DNA of 64,000 nucleotides from Acidobacteriota bacterium (GTDB lineage: Bacteria; Acidobacteriota; Terriglobia; Terriglobales; Acidobacteriaceae): positions 58,325 to 122,324 of the forward strand of contig JAJXZL010000010.1 in the NCBI GenBank assembly GCA_021780075.1. The letters run 5' to 3'. Under the pieces are notes generated by a model, which was given only the letters and a program-made list of their open reading frames with translations, was not told the origin of the DNA and searched no databases. This document shows, in pieces, positions 16,821 through 28,195 of the stretch (position 1 is the stretch's first letter; the number at the start of each line of letters is the position of its first letter). The translations under genes were made by a program, and so were the position numbers.

Positions 16821-17134
16821 GATTTGTAGTCTGGATTTTCCTTTGAGCTGTCGCTTTCGCTGCTTTCTTCAGTCGCTGCATTACCCGCTGCGGCCATCGC
16901 CAGCCGGACGACGTGCACGATGCCCGCAATGCCGCCGAAAATGAGCCCCACCACGCCAATCCATGTTTGATGAAAATGACCGTCGAGCCAGGCGCCAATC
17001 AGCCAGCCAATAAACGCCGACGCTGGCAGGAGGATGGCGATCTGCATGAGTTTCTCGGCCTCAACCAGGCTTTCCAGTCCGCTAGACATCTTTTTGTGCG
17101 GCCGGGACTCCGGAATAGGGCGGTTGAAGGGCAT
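16817..17134 (-). CDS. atpZ: AtpZ/AtpI-family F0 accessory protein
   Basis: A small protein with two membrane spans. Residues 33-50 and 59-80 are hydrophobic and contain 'IGWLIGAWLDG' and 'GLIFGGIAGIVHVVRL', the signature glycine pattern of AtpZ proteins encoded in front of atpI-atpB. The acidic serine-rich tail is variable. Two starts are possible, ATG 17134 (105 residues) and ATG 17089 (90 residues, 'MSSGLESL'); neither has a good SD. It is divergent from lysS across about 90 bases. Confidence 0.8.
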   Translation of the reverse strand: MPFNRPIPESRPHKKMSSGLESLVEAEKLMQIAILLPASAFIGWLIGAWLDGHFHQTWIGVVGLIFGGIAGIVHVVRLAMAAAGNAATEESSESDSSKENPDYKS

Positions 17135-17221
17135 GAGCGCTATTCACAAGCATACAGGTTCATCGAACGAGCGGGTATACTTCCCTTTTAGGCTCTTTGC
17201 AACCAAATGGAAGGAAGCACA

Positions 17222-18859
17222 GTGTTTGATTCAGAGTTTGAGCGCAGTCTTTTTGACCTGCGCAGGGCAAAGTTGACGGAGATTGAAAAGCTGGGGCAGG
17301 CGGTCTACCCGAACCAGTTCCCTGCCTCGCATACTGTCAACGAGGTGCGGGCCACATGGGGCGAGACGACGGGCGAGGAACTTGAGGCGAACCGGGTTAC
17401 CGTGGCTGTCGCCGGACGCATCATGGCCATACGCGCTCAAGGTAAAGCCGGCTTCGCCACGCTGCAGCAGGGTGGCGAGCGGCTGCAAATCTACGTCCGC
17501 CTGGACGCCGTGGGCGAACAAGGCTTTGCTCTCTACAAACTACTCGACTTGGGCGACCACATCGGTGTCTCGGGCTACCTTTTCCGCACACGCACCGGTG
17601 AGCTCACCGTGCATGTGGAACGGCTGACGTTCCTTGCCAAAGCCATGCTTGCGCTTCCGGAGAAATACCACGGGCTGGCCGACGTGGAACTGCGCTATCG
17701 CCTGCGCTACGTAGACCTGTTCACCAATCTCGACAGCCGCGAAGTGTTTGTGAAGCGGGCCAAGGTGCTGCGGGCGCTGCGCCAGTTCTTTGATGAACGC
17801 GGCTACCTTGAAGTGGAAACGCCGATGATGCAGCCGGTCGCCGGCGGAGCGACCGCGCGGCCCTTTAGGACGCATCACAACGCGCTGGACATGGACCTCT
17901 TCCTGCGCATCGCGCCTGAGCTCTACCTGAAGCGGCTCGTGGTGGGCGGGCTGGATCGCGTCTACGAGATTAACCGCAACTTCCGCAATGAAGGCATCAG
18001 CACTCAGCACAATCCCGAGTTCACCATGCTGGAGTTCTACCAAGCCTACGCCAACTATCACGACATGATGCAGTTGACGGAGGAGTTGATCGAGTTTGTT
18101 GCGCGCGCGGTGAACGGAACGGCGAAGACCGAGTTCAACGGCCACACCATCGACCTGGCCCATTGGCAGCGGCTGACGATGCGCGAGGCCATCCGGCAGT
18201 TCTGGCCGGAAGAGGCAGGACCTAAGCCGGCGCAGACAGCTTTTGACTCGTCACAAGTTATGCAGGCCCGACTCCATGCAGCCATCGGCTCGCTGGAAAA
18301 AGCCGCCGGAGAGACCACGCGGATCACGCCCGAGCGTCTTGCCGAGTTGAAGACTGTTCGCGACGCGGTAACCGCCGTCTACTACGACTCGATGAAGGGA
18401 GCATCGGTAGGCAAGTCGGTGTACAACCTCTTCGAGGCGGTGGTGGAGCCCTTCCTTATCCAGCCGACGATCATATACGACTATCCGGTTGAAGTCTCGC
18501 CGCTCTCCAAGGCGAAGCCGGACGACCCGGCACATGTGGAGCGCTTCGAATTTTTCGCCGGCGGCTTTGAGCTGGGCAACGCCTTCAGCGAATTGAACGA
18601 CCCCGTCGAGCAGCACAAGCGCTTTGAGCAACAGCTTGGAGAACGCGATCGCGGCGACGATGAGGCCCACCAGATGGACGAAGACTATGTAAGGGCTCTT
18701 GCCTACGGCCTGCCTCCCACGGGCGGCGAGGGCATTGGTGTGGACCGCCTGACAATGCTGCTTACCGGCTCGAGGTCCATCCGCGACGTCATTCTGTTTC
18801 CGCTGATGCGGAAGGAACAGGAATCAGGGAACAAGGACCAGGAGCCCGGAGAAAACTAA
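17222..18859 (+). CDS. lysS: Lysyl-tRNA synthetase, class II
   Basis: Charges tRNA-Lys in the cytoplasm. Residues about 60-150 are the OB-fold anticodon domain. The class II core follows with motif 2 '[23 protein letters not shown]' features and motif 3 '[17 protein letters not shown]' near the end. At about 545 residues it is longer than the usual 490-510. The excess lies between motifs 2 and 3 (about residues 320-380), a charged helical stretch. GTG 17222 is chosen because AAGGA lies six bases upstream; ATG 17207 overlaps that SD and is the alternative. The short tail is Gln/Glu-rich. Confidence 0.95.
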   Translation: MFDSEFERSLFDLRRAKLTEIEKLGQAVYPNQFPASHTVNEVRATWGETTGEELEANRVTVAVAGRIMAIRAQGKAGFATLQQGGERLQIYVRLDAVGEQGFALYKLLDLGDHIGVSGYLFRTRTGELTVHVERLTFLAKAMLALPEKYHGLADVELRYRLRYVDLFTNLDSREVFVKRAKVLRALRQFFDERGYLEVETPMMQPVAGGATARPFRTHHNALDMDLFLRIAPELYLKRLVVGGLDRVYEINRNFRNEGISTQHNPEFTMLEFYQAYANYHDMMQLTEELIEFVARAVNGTAKTEFNGHTIDLAHWQRLTMREAIRQFWPEEAGPKPAQTAFDSSQVMQARLHAAIGSLEKAAGETTRITPERLAELKTVRDAVTAVYYDSMKGASVGKSVYNLFEAVVEPFLIQPTIIYDYPVEVSPLSKAKPDDPAHVERFEFFAGGFELGNAFSELNDPVEQHKRFEQQLGERDRGDDEAHQMDEDYVRALAYGLPPTGGEGIGVDRLTMLLTGSRSIRDVILFPLMRKEQESGNKDQEPGEN

Positions 18860-19008
18860 AGCTGCCACACCCCGTTCGTTGTGGCTTGCTTCGGCAACAG
18901 CGCGAGAAAGCTGAAGTTCATCTGGGCATTCACGCGGATCAAGAATCCGCAGTTTGCTGCTCCCGCGTCTTGATTCCATTGCTTCACTTAGCCAGGAGCT
19001 TTCTTACT

Positions 19009-19806
19009 TTGAAGATTCTTTTCGTAGGCGACATTTTCGGCAGCGCGGGGCGCAGGATTGTGCGTGAGCACATTGGCCATGTGTGCGAAGCGCATGGCGT
19101 GGAGTTGGTCATCATCAATGCCGAAAACGCAGCCGGCGGCTTTGGCGTGACACCACAGATTGCCGAAGACCTGTTTGACATGGGCGCGGATGTGCTGACC
19201 ACAGGCAATCATGTGTGGGACAAGCGCGAGTTGCAGGAGTACTTGAACTCAGTCCCCGCTGAGAGCAAGGAGCGTCCACGCCGCGTGCTGCGTCCGGTGA
19301 ACATGGCGCCGGGCCTACCCGGTTACGGCATCTTTGAAGGATCAACGAAGAGCGGAGTGGATTATGCCGTGGTCGACCTGATGGGTCGCGTTTTTATGGC
19401 CGGCACCAACGACCCCTTCCACGCCATCAACAATCTGCTGGCAGGCATCAAGGCCAGCGTGATCGTGGTGGACTTTCACGCTGAAGCCACCAGCGAGAAA
19501 GTAGCCATGGGTTGGCACCTGGATGGCCGCGTCACTGCGGTGCTCGGCACACACACGCACGTTCCCACGGCCGACGAGCGGATTTTGCCGGGAGGCACTG
19601 CCTACCAGACCGATGTGGGCATGAGCGGCCCATATGACAGCGTAATTGGCGTCGAAAAGGATCTGGTGCTGCACAAGTTTCTGACCGGTATGCCGGGAAA
19701 GTTTGAAGCTGCCAAGGGAAACCCCAAGATGTGCGCCACACTGGTAACGTGCGATTCTCTCACTGGGCGCGCTCTGGCGATCGAACGCATCGCGCTGGGA
19801 GAGTAA
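19009..19806 (+). CDS. YmdB-family metallophosphoesterase
   Basis: A 265-residue calcineurin-like phosphoesterase of the TIGR00282/YmdB type; characterised members hydrolyse cyclic nucleotides. Metal ligands are visible in 'FVGDIFGSAGR' at the start, 'INAENAAGG', 'TGNHVWDKRE', 'VVDFHAEATSEK' and 'GTHTHVPTADERILPGGTAYQTDVGM'. Length and motif order match the family. The start is TTG 19009, ten bases after AGGAG (18994-18998); the longer frame adds a meaningless N-terminus. It lies 149 bases after lysS on the same strand and is convergent with a secreted-protein gene. Confidence 0.9.
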   Translation: MKILFVGDIFGSAGRRIVREHIGHVCEAHGVELVIINAENAAGGFGVTPQIAEDLFDMGADVLTTGNHVWDKRELQEYLNSVPAESKERPRRVLRPVNMAPGLPGYGIFEGSTKSGVDYAVVDLMGRVFMAGTNDPFHAINNLLAGIKASVIVVDFHAEATSEKVAMGWHLDGRVTAVLGTHTHVPTADERILPGGTAYQTDVGMSGPYDSVIGVEKDLVLHKFLTGMPGKFEAAKGNPKMCATLVTCDSLTGRALAIERIALGE

Positions 19807-19854
19807 GCCACTGGCCACTTTACTGGCGCTCCTTGAGTTCAACATGCTTGGCAG

Positions 19855-20730
19855 CTAATTCTGTGTGGTCTCAGGTACAGGGTGGGTCTTGAGTGGTCCA
19901 GTGAGCTGCGGAACTGGCTTCGCAGTGAGCAGAGACGCCGGAGAATGCGTTGCCTTGATCAATTTCCCTTTGGAAGTGAAAGTCATCGTCCATTCCATTG
20001 GCCGTGGGATGGCAGCGACATCATCAAACCGGATGACTTCTCCGCCGTGAACCGAAATCTCCATTACGGCAGACAGTGCTGGCGCGGGCTTGTGAATTGC
20101 GGGCGCTAGATCTGACGATGCAATCTGCGGATGCGCTCCTGCCAGTGCCGCATAGCACAGGCCGTTGCCGAGCCAGTCTGAAGAATTGTCCGCTTGCTCT
20201 TCTGCACGGATATGGTTGAATGCCGAAATGGTCAGGGCATTGATGGGCGCAGGAGAAAAGAGCGAATAGCCGCGTCGGAGTATGGGAATGATACGCACCC
20301 GCCCCTCACCAGCGCGAGGAATGGACGCAGAGAACACGGTTATATCGCCCGCACCGTTGTTCCGCGTGTACTGCAGGAAGATGTGGTTTGGTAGCGCCGG
20401 GCACAGTACTTGCTGATAACTCCATTGACCCTGCTGCAAATCAAAACCAGACGAAGCGGCGTGCTCGGCAATCGAAGACTCCGCGTCAGCGACCAGTCTG
20501 CTATCGCTCTTCGTCATCTGCGCCGGAGGGCGGAAATCGAGCGAAGAACCGGATTTTTCATGGACTGCCTCCATTGAAAACGGTCCGGGGAGTGGCTCCT
20601 GCGGCACCTGCTTTACTCGCAAGCTGGCCGGGGGCGCCTGCTCGACAGTCGTCTGGGCATCGAGCGAGGAACAAAGAGCGGCCACGAAAGCCGATGCAAG
20701 CACGATGGGGAGTAATCCAGAACGCCGCAT
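19855..20730 (-). CDS. Secreted protein of unknown function
   Basis: A 291-residue protein with a clear signal peptide (residues 1-25, likely cut after LDAQ). I do not recognise the domain. It contains two cysteines in the mature part, in 'VLCPALP' and 'NGLCYAAL', about 80 residues apart, which could form a disulfide. There are many Pro and Ser residues and no membrane span after the signal. It lies downstream of the TPR-protein gene on the same strand but behind a terminator, so it is probably transcribed separately. Envelope or exported location is inferred from the signal peptide only. Confidence 0.6.
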   Translation of the reverse strand: MRRSGLLPIVLASAFVAALCSSLDAQTTVEQAPPASLRVKQVPQEPLPGPFSMEAVHEKSGSSLDFRPPAQMTKSDSRLVADAESSIAEHAASSGFDLQQGQWSYQQVLCPALPNHIFLQYTRNNGAGDITVFSASIPRAGEGRVRIIPILRRGYSLFSPAPINALTISAFNHIRAEEQADNSSDWLGNGLCYAALAGAHPQIASSDLAPAIHKPAPALSAVMEISVHGGEVIRFDDVAAIPRPMEWTMTFTSKGKLIKATHSPASLLTAKPVPQLTGPLKTHPVPETTQN

Positions 20731-20783
20731 GCTACCACCAGACTACCATCGGCAAGCGTCATGTCCACAACATATACAAACCA

Positions 20784-20812
20784 AAAGGGCAACCTGCAGA
20801 AGGTTGCCCTTT
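20784..20812 (-). terminator. 12-bp terminator hairpin for the TPR-protein gene
   Basis: AAAGGGCAACCT (20784-20795) and AGGTTGCCCTTT (20801-20812) are perfect inverted copies around GCAGA. On the minus strand the stem is followed by TTTTGGTTTG. It lies about 80 bases after the stop of the upstream minus-strand gene. Confidence 0.85.
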
Positions 20813-20889
20813 GAAGTTCCCAGGTAACGTGGGGTTGAGCGGCGGCTCTATTTGATCCCGCCGCTTTGAGTCGGTTCGAAGTCTCGGAG

Positions 20890-22218
20890 TTATTGCGTCT
20901 TGCGATGCGCAGCTGCCGGCTTCTTTCGAGGCGCCGCGGTCTTCTTCTTCTCCGGCTGGATGAATCCATCGCGAAGAACGATCTGCGCAGTCTGCAACAT
21001 GGTGGCCGTAGCCGGAACCTGAGTGTAGCTGTCGTAGGTGCCGTCCAGTTCCGCAGCGGGTTGCAAGCCGAACTCGAAGCCAACAGCGGGAACTTCCTTG
21101 TCTTCGAGCGGCTTCTTCAAATTGACGATAAAGTCAGCCGTCTTGGCGTCCTTGGCATCCTGCGATACGGCGAGCTTGATGACCGTTGTACTGGCCTCAA
21201 TCACGATGCCGGGAACCGGGGTTACCTGATCCTTCATCACCGCCCACAGCTTGTCAGCGTCATCCTTTGATCCAGAGGCAAGAATGAATTCCTTGTCGCT
21301 CAGATTCAGGGTCGTTAGGTCCGCAGTCTCCGCGACCACTTTGTGCGCGATCTCGGCCGGCGTAGCAGCAGCCGTAATCTGGAACGTTCCCGGAGGAAAA
21401 ACAGTTGCGGCAGCCTGGGACTTGACCGCGTCCAGCCCGTCCAGATTGCCGTGGTACTTCTTGTAGTAGTACTCCATCTTCGGCTCAATCTGGGCCTTGA
21501 AAGCTGGAGGAGCGAAGTTCCATGCGCGGGCATAGAACCAGACCGCCAGCACCAGATCTCTACCTTCGGGCTTGGTGTACGCTTCGGCAAGCTGCAGTGT
21601 ATCTACAAGGCCGGGGCCGCTCTTGGTCGCATCGGGCGGATAGAGCATGAGTTCCGTGCGGTACTCGGAGATGCCAGCCTTCACGTCCTTCTTGCCCAGG
21701 ATGTCGTCCATGGCCAGGGCCGAGTGGAAGATCGGGTAAGTTGCGCCTGTCTGCTTCTTCCAGTCAGCGTCAGACATGCCGGCCGGTTTGGGCACGGCAA
21801 GGCCTTTGGTGGCCAGCGCACCAGCATCATCACAGGTCTGCGCATCCGAGGTCTTCAGGCACTGATTCTTCTTGATGAAGACCGAGATAAAAATGGCCTT
21901 CATGTTGTTCGGATCCACCTGGAGCAACCGGCTGGCAGCGCCTAGTGTCTTGTCGGCGTCGCCAAGGCCCTGATACGTGTCTACCAGCATATCGAGGACC
22001 GCGCTCTTGACCACGCTTTGAGGGTAGGTCTGCAAAAAGCTCTCCATGGCCGCAGCCTTGGCCTTGGGATCGGTTTGCGTGATTGCCATTTGATAGGCGT
22101 TGAACTCGGCCGGATCTTGGATTTTGATAGTGGGTTGATCCTGCGCGCGCAGCGTAGGTGCGACAACGAGACTCGCGCTCGCCAGCGCCATCACCGATGC
22201 AAAGACAATCTTCTTCAT
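20890..22218 (-). CDS. Secreted tetratricopeptide-like protein
   Basis: A 442-residue protein with a signal peptide (1-25, ending LRAQ). Residues 30-230 are alpha-helical with TPR-like spacing ('AAMESFLQTYPQSVVKSAVLDMLVDTYQGLGDADKTLGAASRLLQVDPNN'). The second half, about 270-420, looks like a beta-rich domain ('GIVIEASTTVIKLAVSQDAKDAKTADFIVNLKKPL'). The tail is Lys/Pro-rich. Such long periplasmic TPR proteins are frequent in Acidobacteria, but I cannot name a function. ATG 22218 has AGGAGCACTGA upstream. A strong terminator follows the gene. Confidence 0.7.
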   Translation of the reverse strand: MKKIVFASVMALASASLVVAPTLRAQDQPTIKIQDPAEFNAYQMAITQTDPKAKAAAMESFLQTYPQSVVKSAVLDMLVDTYQGLGDADKTLGAASRLLQVDPNNMKAIFISVFIKKNQCLKTSDAQTCDDAGALATKGLAVPKPAGMSDADWKKQTGATYPIFHSALAMDDILGKKDVKAGISEYRTELMLYPPDATKSGPGLVDTLQLAEAYTKPEGRDLVLAVWFYARAWNFAPPAFKAQIEPKMEYYYKKYHGNLDGLDAVKSQAAATVFPPGTFQITAAATPAEIAHKVVAETADLTTLNLSDKEFILASGSKDDADKLWAVMKDQVTPVPGIVIEASTTVIKLAVSQDAKDAKTADFIVNLKKPLEDKEVPAVGFEFGLQPAAELDGTYDSYTQVPATATMLQTAQIVLRDGFIQPEKKKTAAPRKKPAAAHRKTQ

Positions 22219-22509
22219 TCAGTGCTCCTGGGAAATGCCGAAATGGAGGTCAATATTCAAGCACTCGCTGGCGGAATATACAACCGTTCTGCTTGGCGGT
22301 TGAGAACCGGGGTGACGGGTAAACGGTACCTCGGATTCCAATGCGGTGTTGGAAGGATTATAGAAAGCTGTGCCCGTTGTGACAAGCGTAGTCATTTGCC
22401 TAAGAATCCAGCTTACATGGTATGCCGCCCGACAGACATGTGCAGAGGTGCTGCCGGAAAAGCCTCGTGGCTTGATCGCGGAGCCCTCTGCTGAGCATCC
22501 CGGACCGCA

Positions 22510-22545
22510 GGGAATCCGGGTTCCCGGCTTATGATTCGGATTCCC
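22510..22545. repeat. Perfect 9-bp inverted repeat
   Basis: GGGAATCCG (22510-22518) and CGGATTCCC (22537-22545), loop 18 bases. It lies six bases from a second inverted repeat. Confidence 0.55.
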
Positions 22546-22551
22546 GCGATT

Positions 22552-22605
22552 CTGAGAAACTGCCATAACGGCTTAGACACCGGACATGCAAAAACAGTTT
22601 CTCAG
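22552..22605 (-). terminator. Perfect 11-bp inverted repeat after metX
   Basis: CTGAGAAACTG (22552-22562) and CAGTTTCTCAG (22595-22605) pair exactly around a 32-base loop, starting 18 bases after the metX stop. The minus strand reads TTTTT right after the first arm, inside the loop, so it is not a textbook terminator. It may still be a 3' stabilising or termination structure. Confidence 0.45.
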
Positions 22606-22623
22606 GGCCCGCTCAGGGTCGAC

Positions 22624-25298
<2,675 letters not shown>

Positions 25299-25333
25299 CT
25301 ATTCCGTAATTCTCCAAGCTCCGCATTGAAGGC

Positions 25334-25363
25334 AGTATCAACGGAAACAAGTCCATGTGTCAA
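25334..25363 (-). promoter_or_regulatory. Sigma70-type promoter of metY-metX
   Basis: On the minus strand TTGACA (25363-25358), an 18-base spacer and GATACT (25339-25334); with 17 bases the -10 would be TGATAC. The -35 is a perfect consensus. It lies right after the ubiX stop and predicts a start near 25327, which leaves a 5' leader of about 235 bases. Confidence 0.7.
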
Positions 25364-25405
25364 ATAAGAATGCACCTTATCGTGGCACGACGAAGGATGC
25401 GGACC

Positions 25406-26005
25406 CTATTCTTCCGCCTTCCAAACATAAGCCCCGGGCTGCGGCAGGCCGATATGCGCCAGGACGCGATTGACGAACTGGCGCGCCATCTCAGTGGAAT
25501 CGATCGGCCGGTTGTAGAAGGCAGGGATGACGGGGAAGATGACCGCACCGGCCTCTGCGGCCAGCGTCATGTTGCGCAAATGAATGCGGTTGAACGGCGT
25601 TTCTCGCACGCAAAGCAGAAGCGGACGGCGCTCCTTGAGCGTGACGTCTGCGGCGCGGGCGATAAGCGAGTCGGCCAACCCGTTGGCAATGGCAGCCAAA
25701 GTACCCATCGAGCATGGCAGCACAATCATTCCGTTGGAGGGGTAGCTGCCACTGGCAATGGCCGCGCCTATTTCCGAGTTAGAGTGCTGCACCGTCTTTG
25801 CCGGAGCGGCGCAGAGAAGCTTTTCAAGCAGTCCGGAGCGCCCGGAAACGCCCAGTTCTTCAGCGATCACGCGGAGCGAATTCTCCGACGGCACGAAGTG
25901 AACGTGCGCCACGCGGTCATCGGCCTCCAACGCGCGCAGCAACTCCTGGCAAAAAACTGCGCCGGAAGCGCCTGTAAGTGCGACAGTCAGGTTCAAGGCA
26001 TCCAC
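25406..26005 (-). CDS. ubiX: Flavin prenyltransferase UbiX
   Basis: A roughly 199-residue flavoprotein that attaches a dimethylallyl unit to FMN to make the prenylated cofactor of UbiD decarboxylases. It shows 'VALTGASGAVFCQELLRAL' at the N-terminus, 'SGSYPSNGMIVLPCSMGTLAAIANGLADSLIARAADVTLKERRPLLLCVRETP' features in the middle (FMN and phosphate contacts), and 'FYNRP'. GTG 26005 is chosen because AAGGAG lies eight bases upstream; a GTG at 26032 overlapping the purB stop is in frame and possible. No ubiD lies in this window. Confidence 0.9.
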   Translation of the reverse strand: MDALNLTVALTGASGAVFCQELLRALEADDRVAHVHFVPSENSLRVIAEELGVSGRSGLLEKLLCAAPAKTVQHSNSEIGAAIASGSYPSNGMIVLPCSMGTLAAIANGLADSLIARAADVTLKERRPLLLCVRETPFNRIHLRNMTLAAEAGAVIFPVIPAFYNRPIDSTEMARQFVNRVLAHIGLPQPGAYVWKAEE

Positions 26006-26028
26006 GCGGTCGACTCCTTCTACCGGCG

Positions 26029-27339
26029 TCACTCGCCCAACACGCGACGAAAGATGGCGTCCACATTGCTGAGTTGGCGCGTGTAGTCGAAGGTGCCTGC
26101 CAGTTTTTCAGGACTAAGCAGTGCGGCAATCGCAGGATCGCGCGCCACCTCGTCGCGAAAGACCAGATCTTCTTTCCAGGCGCGCATCGCATGGGACTGT
26201 ACCAGCCTGTAAGCATCCTCGCGCAACATGCCCGCCTCGGCCAGATCCAGCAATAATTGGCCGCTGAAGATGAGGCCGCCCGTGCTTTCGAGGTTGCGTA
26301 TCATCCGCTCTGGATAAACCAGCAGGCGATCGATGAGGTTCTCCGTTTTGGCCAGCAGGTAGTCCACCAGAATGGTCGAGTCCGGAAAGATCACGCGCTC
26401 CACCGAAGAGTGCGAAATATCGCGCTCATGCCACAGCGGAATGTTCTCCAAAGCGGCCTGCGCATTGCCGCGCAACACCCGTGCAAGGCCGCTGATTTGC
26501 TCGGATGTGATGGGATTTTTCTTGTGTGGCATGGCAGAGGAGCCCTTCTGCTTTTCGCTGAAGTACTCCTGCGCCTCGCGCACCTCGGTGCGTTGCAGAT
26601 GGCGCACCTCGACGGCAATCTTGTCAAGAGTGCTGCCAATGAGAGCAAGCGTGGATATATAAGCAGCGTGCAGGTCGCGCTGGATAACCTGCGTGGCAAT
26701 GGGCGTGGGCTTGAGGCCGAGGCGCGCGCAGATGCGCTCCTCGTGCTCGGGCTTGAGATGGCCAAACGTGCCGACTGCGCCTGAGAGCTTGCCGACGCGC
26801 ATGTCTTCGGCGGCCGCATCAAAGCGGGCCAGATTGCGTTCCATCTCCGCATACCAGTTGAGCAACTTGAGACCAAAAGTAGTTGGTTCCGCGTGGATTC
26901 CATGTGTGCGGCCGATAGTGGGGGTGTGCTTGAACTCCAGTGCACGCCGCTTGAGCACGGCGAGCAGACCCATGAGACCCTGGCGAATCAGCGCGGAGGC
27001 TTCCTTGATTTGAAGAGCCTGCGCGGTATCCACCACGTCGTTGGACGTAAGCCCGTAATGCAGCCAACGCGATTCGACGCCGAGCCCCTGCGCGCTCAGG
27101 CTCTCGGCAACCGTGGTGGTGAAGGCAATGACATCATGCTTCACCTCCGCCTCAATCTCCTGTATGCGCGCCACGGAGAAACCTGCCTTGGTGGCGATCG
27201 CCTCAGCGGCGGCAGCGGGAATCACGCCGTCTTCGGCCAGAACGCAGCTGGCTGCCGACTCCACCTGGAGCCAGCAGTGATACTTGTTTCCTTCCGTCCA
27301 GATATGACCCATAGCCGGGCGTGTATAGCGGTCGATCAA
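26029..27339 (-). CDS. purB: Adenylosuccinate lyase
   Basis: A 436-residue cytoplasmic enzyme of purine synthesis. It cleaves SAICAR and adenylosuccinate, releasing fumarate. The fumarase/aspartase superfamily signature 'GSSAMPHKKNP' is present near residue 270, and 'GLTSNDVVDTA', 'GRTHGIHAEPTTFG' (catalytic His region) and 'RDISHSSVER' are in the right order. The start is TTG 27339 with GGAGTTCGCCC before it. A TACAAT hexamer about 50 bases further upstream may be its -10. The 3' end is tight against ubiX. Confidence 0.95.
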   Translation of the reverse strand: MIDRYTRPAMGHIWTEGNKYHCWLQVESAASCVLAEDGVIPAAAAEAIATKAGFSVARIQEIEAEVKHDVIAFTTTVAESLSAQGLGVESRWLHYGLTSNDVVDTAQALQIKEASALIRQGLMGLLAVLKRRALEFKHTPTIGRTHGIHAEPTTFGLKLLNWYAEMERNLARFDAAAEDMRVGKLSGAVGTFGHLKPEHEERICARLGLKPTPIATQVIQRDLHAAYISTLALIGSTLDKIAVEVRHLQRTEVREAQEYFSEKQKGSSAMPHKKNPITSEQISGLARVLRGNAQAALENIPLWHERDISHSSVERVIFPDSTILVDYLLAKTENLIDRLLVYPERMIRNLESTGGLIFSGQLLLDLAEAGMLREDAYRLVQSHAMRAWKEDLVFRDEVARDPAIAALLSPEKLAGTFDYTRQLSNVDAIFRRVLGE

Positions 27340-27410
27340 GGGCGAACTCCTATGCCGGACCGCCGAGAGCGGCCCGCGTCAACACTAGCGATTGTACGAG
27401 GGGAACCGGC

Positions 27411-27668
27411 TCAGGAACGCGGAATTCCGAGGCGCTCATGCAGTTCGTCGTACAGCAGGCCGCGACCCGGCCTGTACGGCTGAAACCACTCACCGTCAAT
27501 CACGAGCTGAGGAATGGCCCTCTTGCCCACATGGCGCACCACCTCAGCCGATGCGGCAGGATCAGCGTCCACGTTGATTTCGGTGTACTCGATGCCGTGA
27601 GATTCAAGGAACTGCTTTGCCGCTCGGCAGTCCCGGCACCAGCCTGCTGTATAAACCTGCACCTTCAT
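27411..27668 (-). CDS. Glutaredoxin-like protein
   Basis: An 85-residue thioredoxin-fold protein. The redox pair is 'WCRDC' (C11, C14), followed by the cis-proline 'RAIPQLVIDG' and a C-terminal helix 'GLLYDELHERLG'. It resembles the NrdH/glutaredoxin-like group; whether glutathione or another thiol reduces it is not readable. ATG 27668 faces the divergent cupin gene across 41 bases. Confidence 0.9.
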   Translation of the reverse strand: MKVQVYTAGWCRDCRAAKQFLESHGIEYTEINVDADPAASAEVVRHVGKRAIPQLVIDGEWFQPYRPGRGLLYDELHERLGIPRS

Positions 27669-27709
27669 GCAAGTATTTTACAAGGTCTGCGCTGGTAACA
27701 TCAGTTGCA

Positions 27710-28195
27710 ATGACCGCCGAGGAAATCAAAACTCTCCTGAATCTTGAGCCGCATCCCATCGAGGGCGGATCATTCAGGCGCACCTATACCTCCTCCGGAA
27801 CAGTGAGTTTGCCGCGTGGGGTACGAGCCCAGGGCACGGCAATCTACTACCTGTTGGAACCAGGCACCTTTTCTGAGATGCACGTTCTTGACTCTGATGA
27901 GATCTTCCATTTCTATGCTGGCGACCCAGTGGAGATGCTTCAGCTCTACCCTGACGGGCGCTCCGCGCTCTTTACTCTTGGACAGGATTTGTCGGCGGGG
28001 CAGCAGGTGCAACTGGTCGTTCCAGCAGGCGTATGGCAAGGTACGCGGCTAATTGGCGACGGCAAGGTGGCGCTGCTGGGCTGTACAGTGACCCCCGGAT
28101 TTGACTTCGCCGATTACCGGAACGCGAGTTATGCCGAGTTAGTTGAAAAGTGGCCGCTGCAGGCGGAGCGAATCGGGAAGCTCACGAGAAGCTAG
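27710..28195 (+). CDS. Cupin protein (DUF985 family)
   Basis: A 161-residue single cupin. It shows the DUF985 opening 'NLEPHPIEGGSFRRTY', the core 'TAIYYLLEPGTFSEMHVLDSDEIFHFYAGDPVEML' and 'VPAGVWQGTRL', then 'CTVTPGFDFADY'. The substrate is unknown for the family. ATG 27710 lacks an SD; TAACAT ends eight bases before it, so it may be leaderless. Its TAG shares CTAG with the tadA stop on the other strand. The longer upstream frame overlaps the glutaredoxin gene and is not real. Confidence 0.85.
   Translation: MTAEEIKTLLNLEPHPIEGGSFRRTYTSSGTVSLPRGVRAQGTAIYYLLEPGTFSEMHVLDSDEIFHFYAGDPVEMLQLYPDGRSALFTLGQDLSAGQQVQLVVPAGVWQGTRLIGDGKVALLGCTVTPGFDFADYRNASYAELVEKWPLQAERIGKLTRS

Larger units (their letters stand above)
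22219..22623. other. 405-base spacer with two long inverted repeats
   Basis: Lies between metX and the TPR-protein gene, both minus strand. No coding frame is supported. It holds two perfect inverted repeats (22510-22545 and 22552-22605), listed separately. The rest should contain the promoter of the TPR-protein gene, though I see no clear -35/-10 pair. Confidence 0.5.

Noticed and set aside
18886..19008. 41-residue N-terminal extension of the YmdB-type gene
   Set aside because: Family proteins begin at KILFVGDIFG; TTG 19009 has AGGAG at suitable distance.
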